A stretch of 5,987 bases of DNA from the NCBI GenBank assembly GCA_021847625.1, contig JAJZQK010000246.1:1-5987 (forward strand). Reading direction: 5' to 3'. Under the pieces are notes generated by a model that saw only the letters and a list, made by a program, of their open reading frames with translations, had not been told where the DNA came from and searched no databases. Of the stretch, positions 5,704 to 5,987 are shown one piece after another. Source of the stretch: Chloroflexota bacterium. Its GTDB lineage: Bacteria; Chloroflexota; FW602-bin22; JAMCYS01. The position numbers and the translations under genes were made by a program. Each line of letters opens with the position of its first letter. The first letter of the stretch is position 1.

Positions 5704-5898
5704 ATGACCTTAGACAACGGCCGGCGCCGCTCGAGGTTGGAGTCGCAGGACGACTTAGCCTACCTAACCGGGCAGCGCAGAACCGAGGATCGTGACGCGC
5801 AGATTCGGTCTCGCAGCCGCGAAACGGACGAGGATCACGGTAGGCGAAGTGATAGTGGGCCGATCGAGGAGCGTTGGAGAGAACCGAGATCAGCTTAG
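5704..5898 (+). CDS. Hypothetical small, highly charged protein (64 residues)
   Basis: ATG 5704 is preceded by GGAGG (5694-5698) at 5 bases, and the frame ends with TAG at 5896-5898. The 64 residues are mostly R, E, D, S, Q and G with only one short less polar stretch (DDLAYLTGQ, about 17-25), no Cys and no hydrophobic core. It is likely disordered if made. I do not recognise a family. It lies 102 bases after the zinc-ribbon stop, same strand, so a shared transcript is possible. The good ribosome site supports it; the composition, which GC-rich non-coding DNA can also give, counts against it. Confidence 0.4.
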   Translation: MTLDNGRRRSRLESQDDLAYLTGQRRTEDRDAQIRSRSRETDEDHGRRSDSGPIEERWREPRSA

Positions 5899-5987
5899 GG
5901 CGAGTAGTTTACCCAGTTTAGGCGGCCGGATGGCGGCTTTTCACCCTACCCTGGCATAGTCTGGACGCCCAATTGATCTGCCGAGAT

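Overview
The window is GC-rich bacterial DNA with GGAGG-type ribosome binding sites and recognisable sigma70-type promoters. Two protein architectures, a GT39-like membrane glycosyltransferase with a C-terminal beta-sandwich ('VLYWRA...LQLLDASG') and a 51-residue CxxC/CxxC zinc ribbon, are styles I associate with uncultured Chloroflexota. That placement is inference from protein style only; there is no phylogenetic marker here.

Layout from left to right. (1) Bases 1-422, minus strand: the N-terminal part of a secreted lipoprotein with a carboxypeptidase-regulatory-like beta domain and the start of a second copy; it runs off the left edge and has its own candidate promoter. (2) Bases 614-2907, minus strand: a YfhO-family polytopic GT-C type membrane protein. 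Its 764-residue reading frame is broken by a one-base shift near 1433-1440, leaving a 496-residue membrane half and a soluble C-terminal half in another frame. (3) Bases 2908-3104: a compact divergent promoter region with two back-to-back promoters. (4) Bases 3105-5003, plus strand: an intact GT39/PMT-like membrane glycosyltransferase. Its stop codon lies inside a long hairpin that appears to serve as terminator for the convergent tRNA. (5) Bases 5036-5108, minus strand: tRNA-Arg(UCG) with perfect TTGACA and TATAAT boxes. (6) Bases 5109-5445: no gene, but a strikingly good sigma54-type -24/-12 element fused to an inverted repeat. (7) Bases 5446-5601, plus strand: a 51-residue zinc-ribbon protein, followed at 5704-5898 by a possible 64-residue highly charged protein.

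The two membrane proteins probably both handle lipid-linked sugars at the cytoplasmic membrane (cell-surface glycan or protein glycosylation) and are divergently transcribed. The lipoprotein is a surface protein and may or may not be related. The zinc-ribbon gene is a separate transcription unit. The most notable observations are the frameshifted YfhO gene and the sigma54-like promoter in front of a tiny zinc-ribbon gene.
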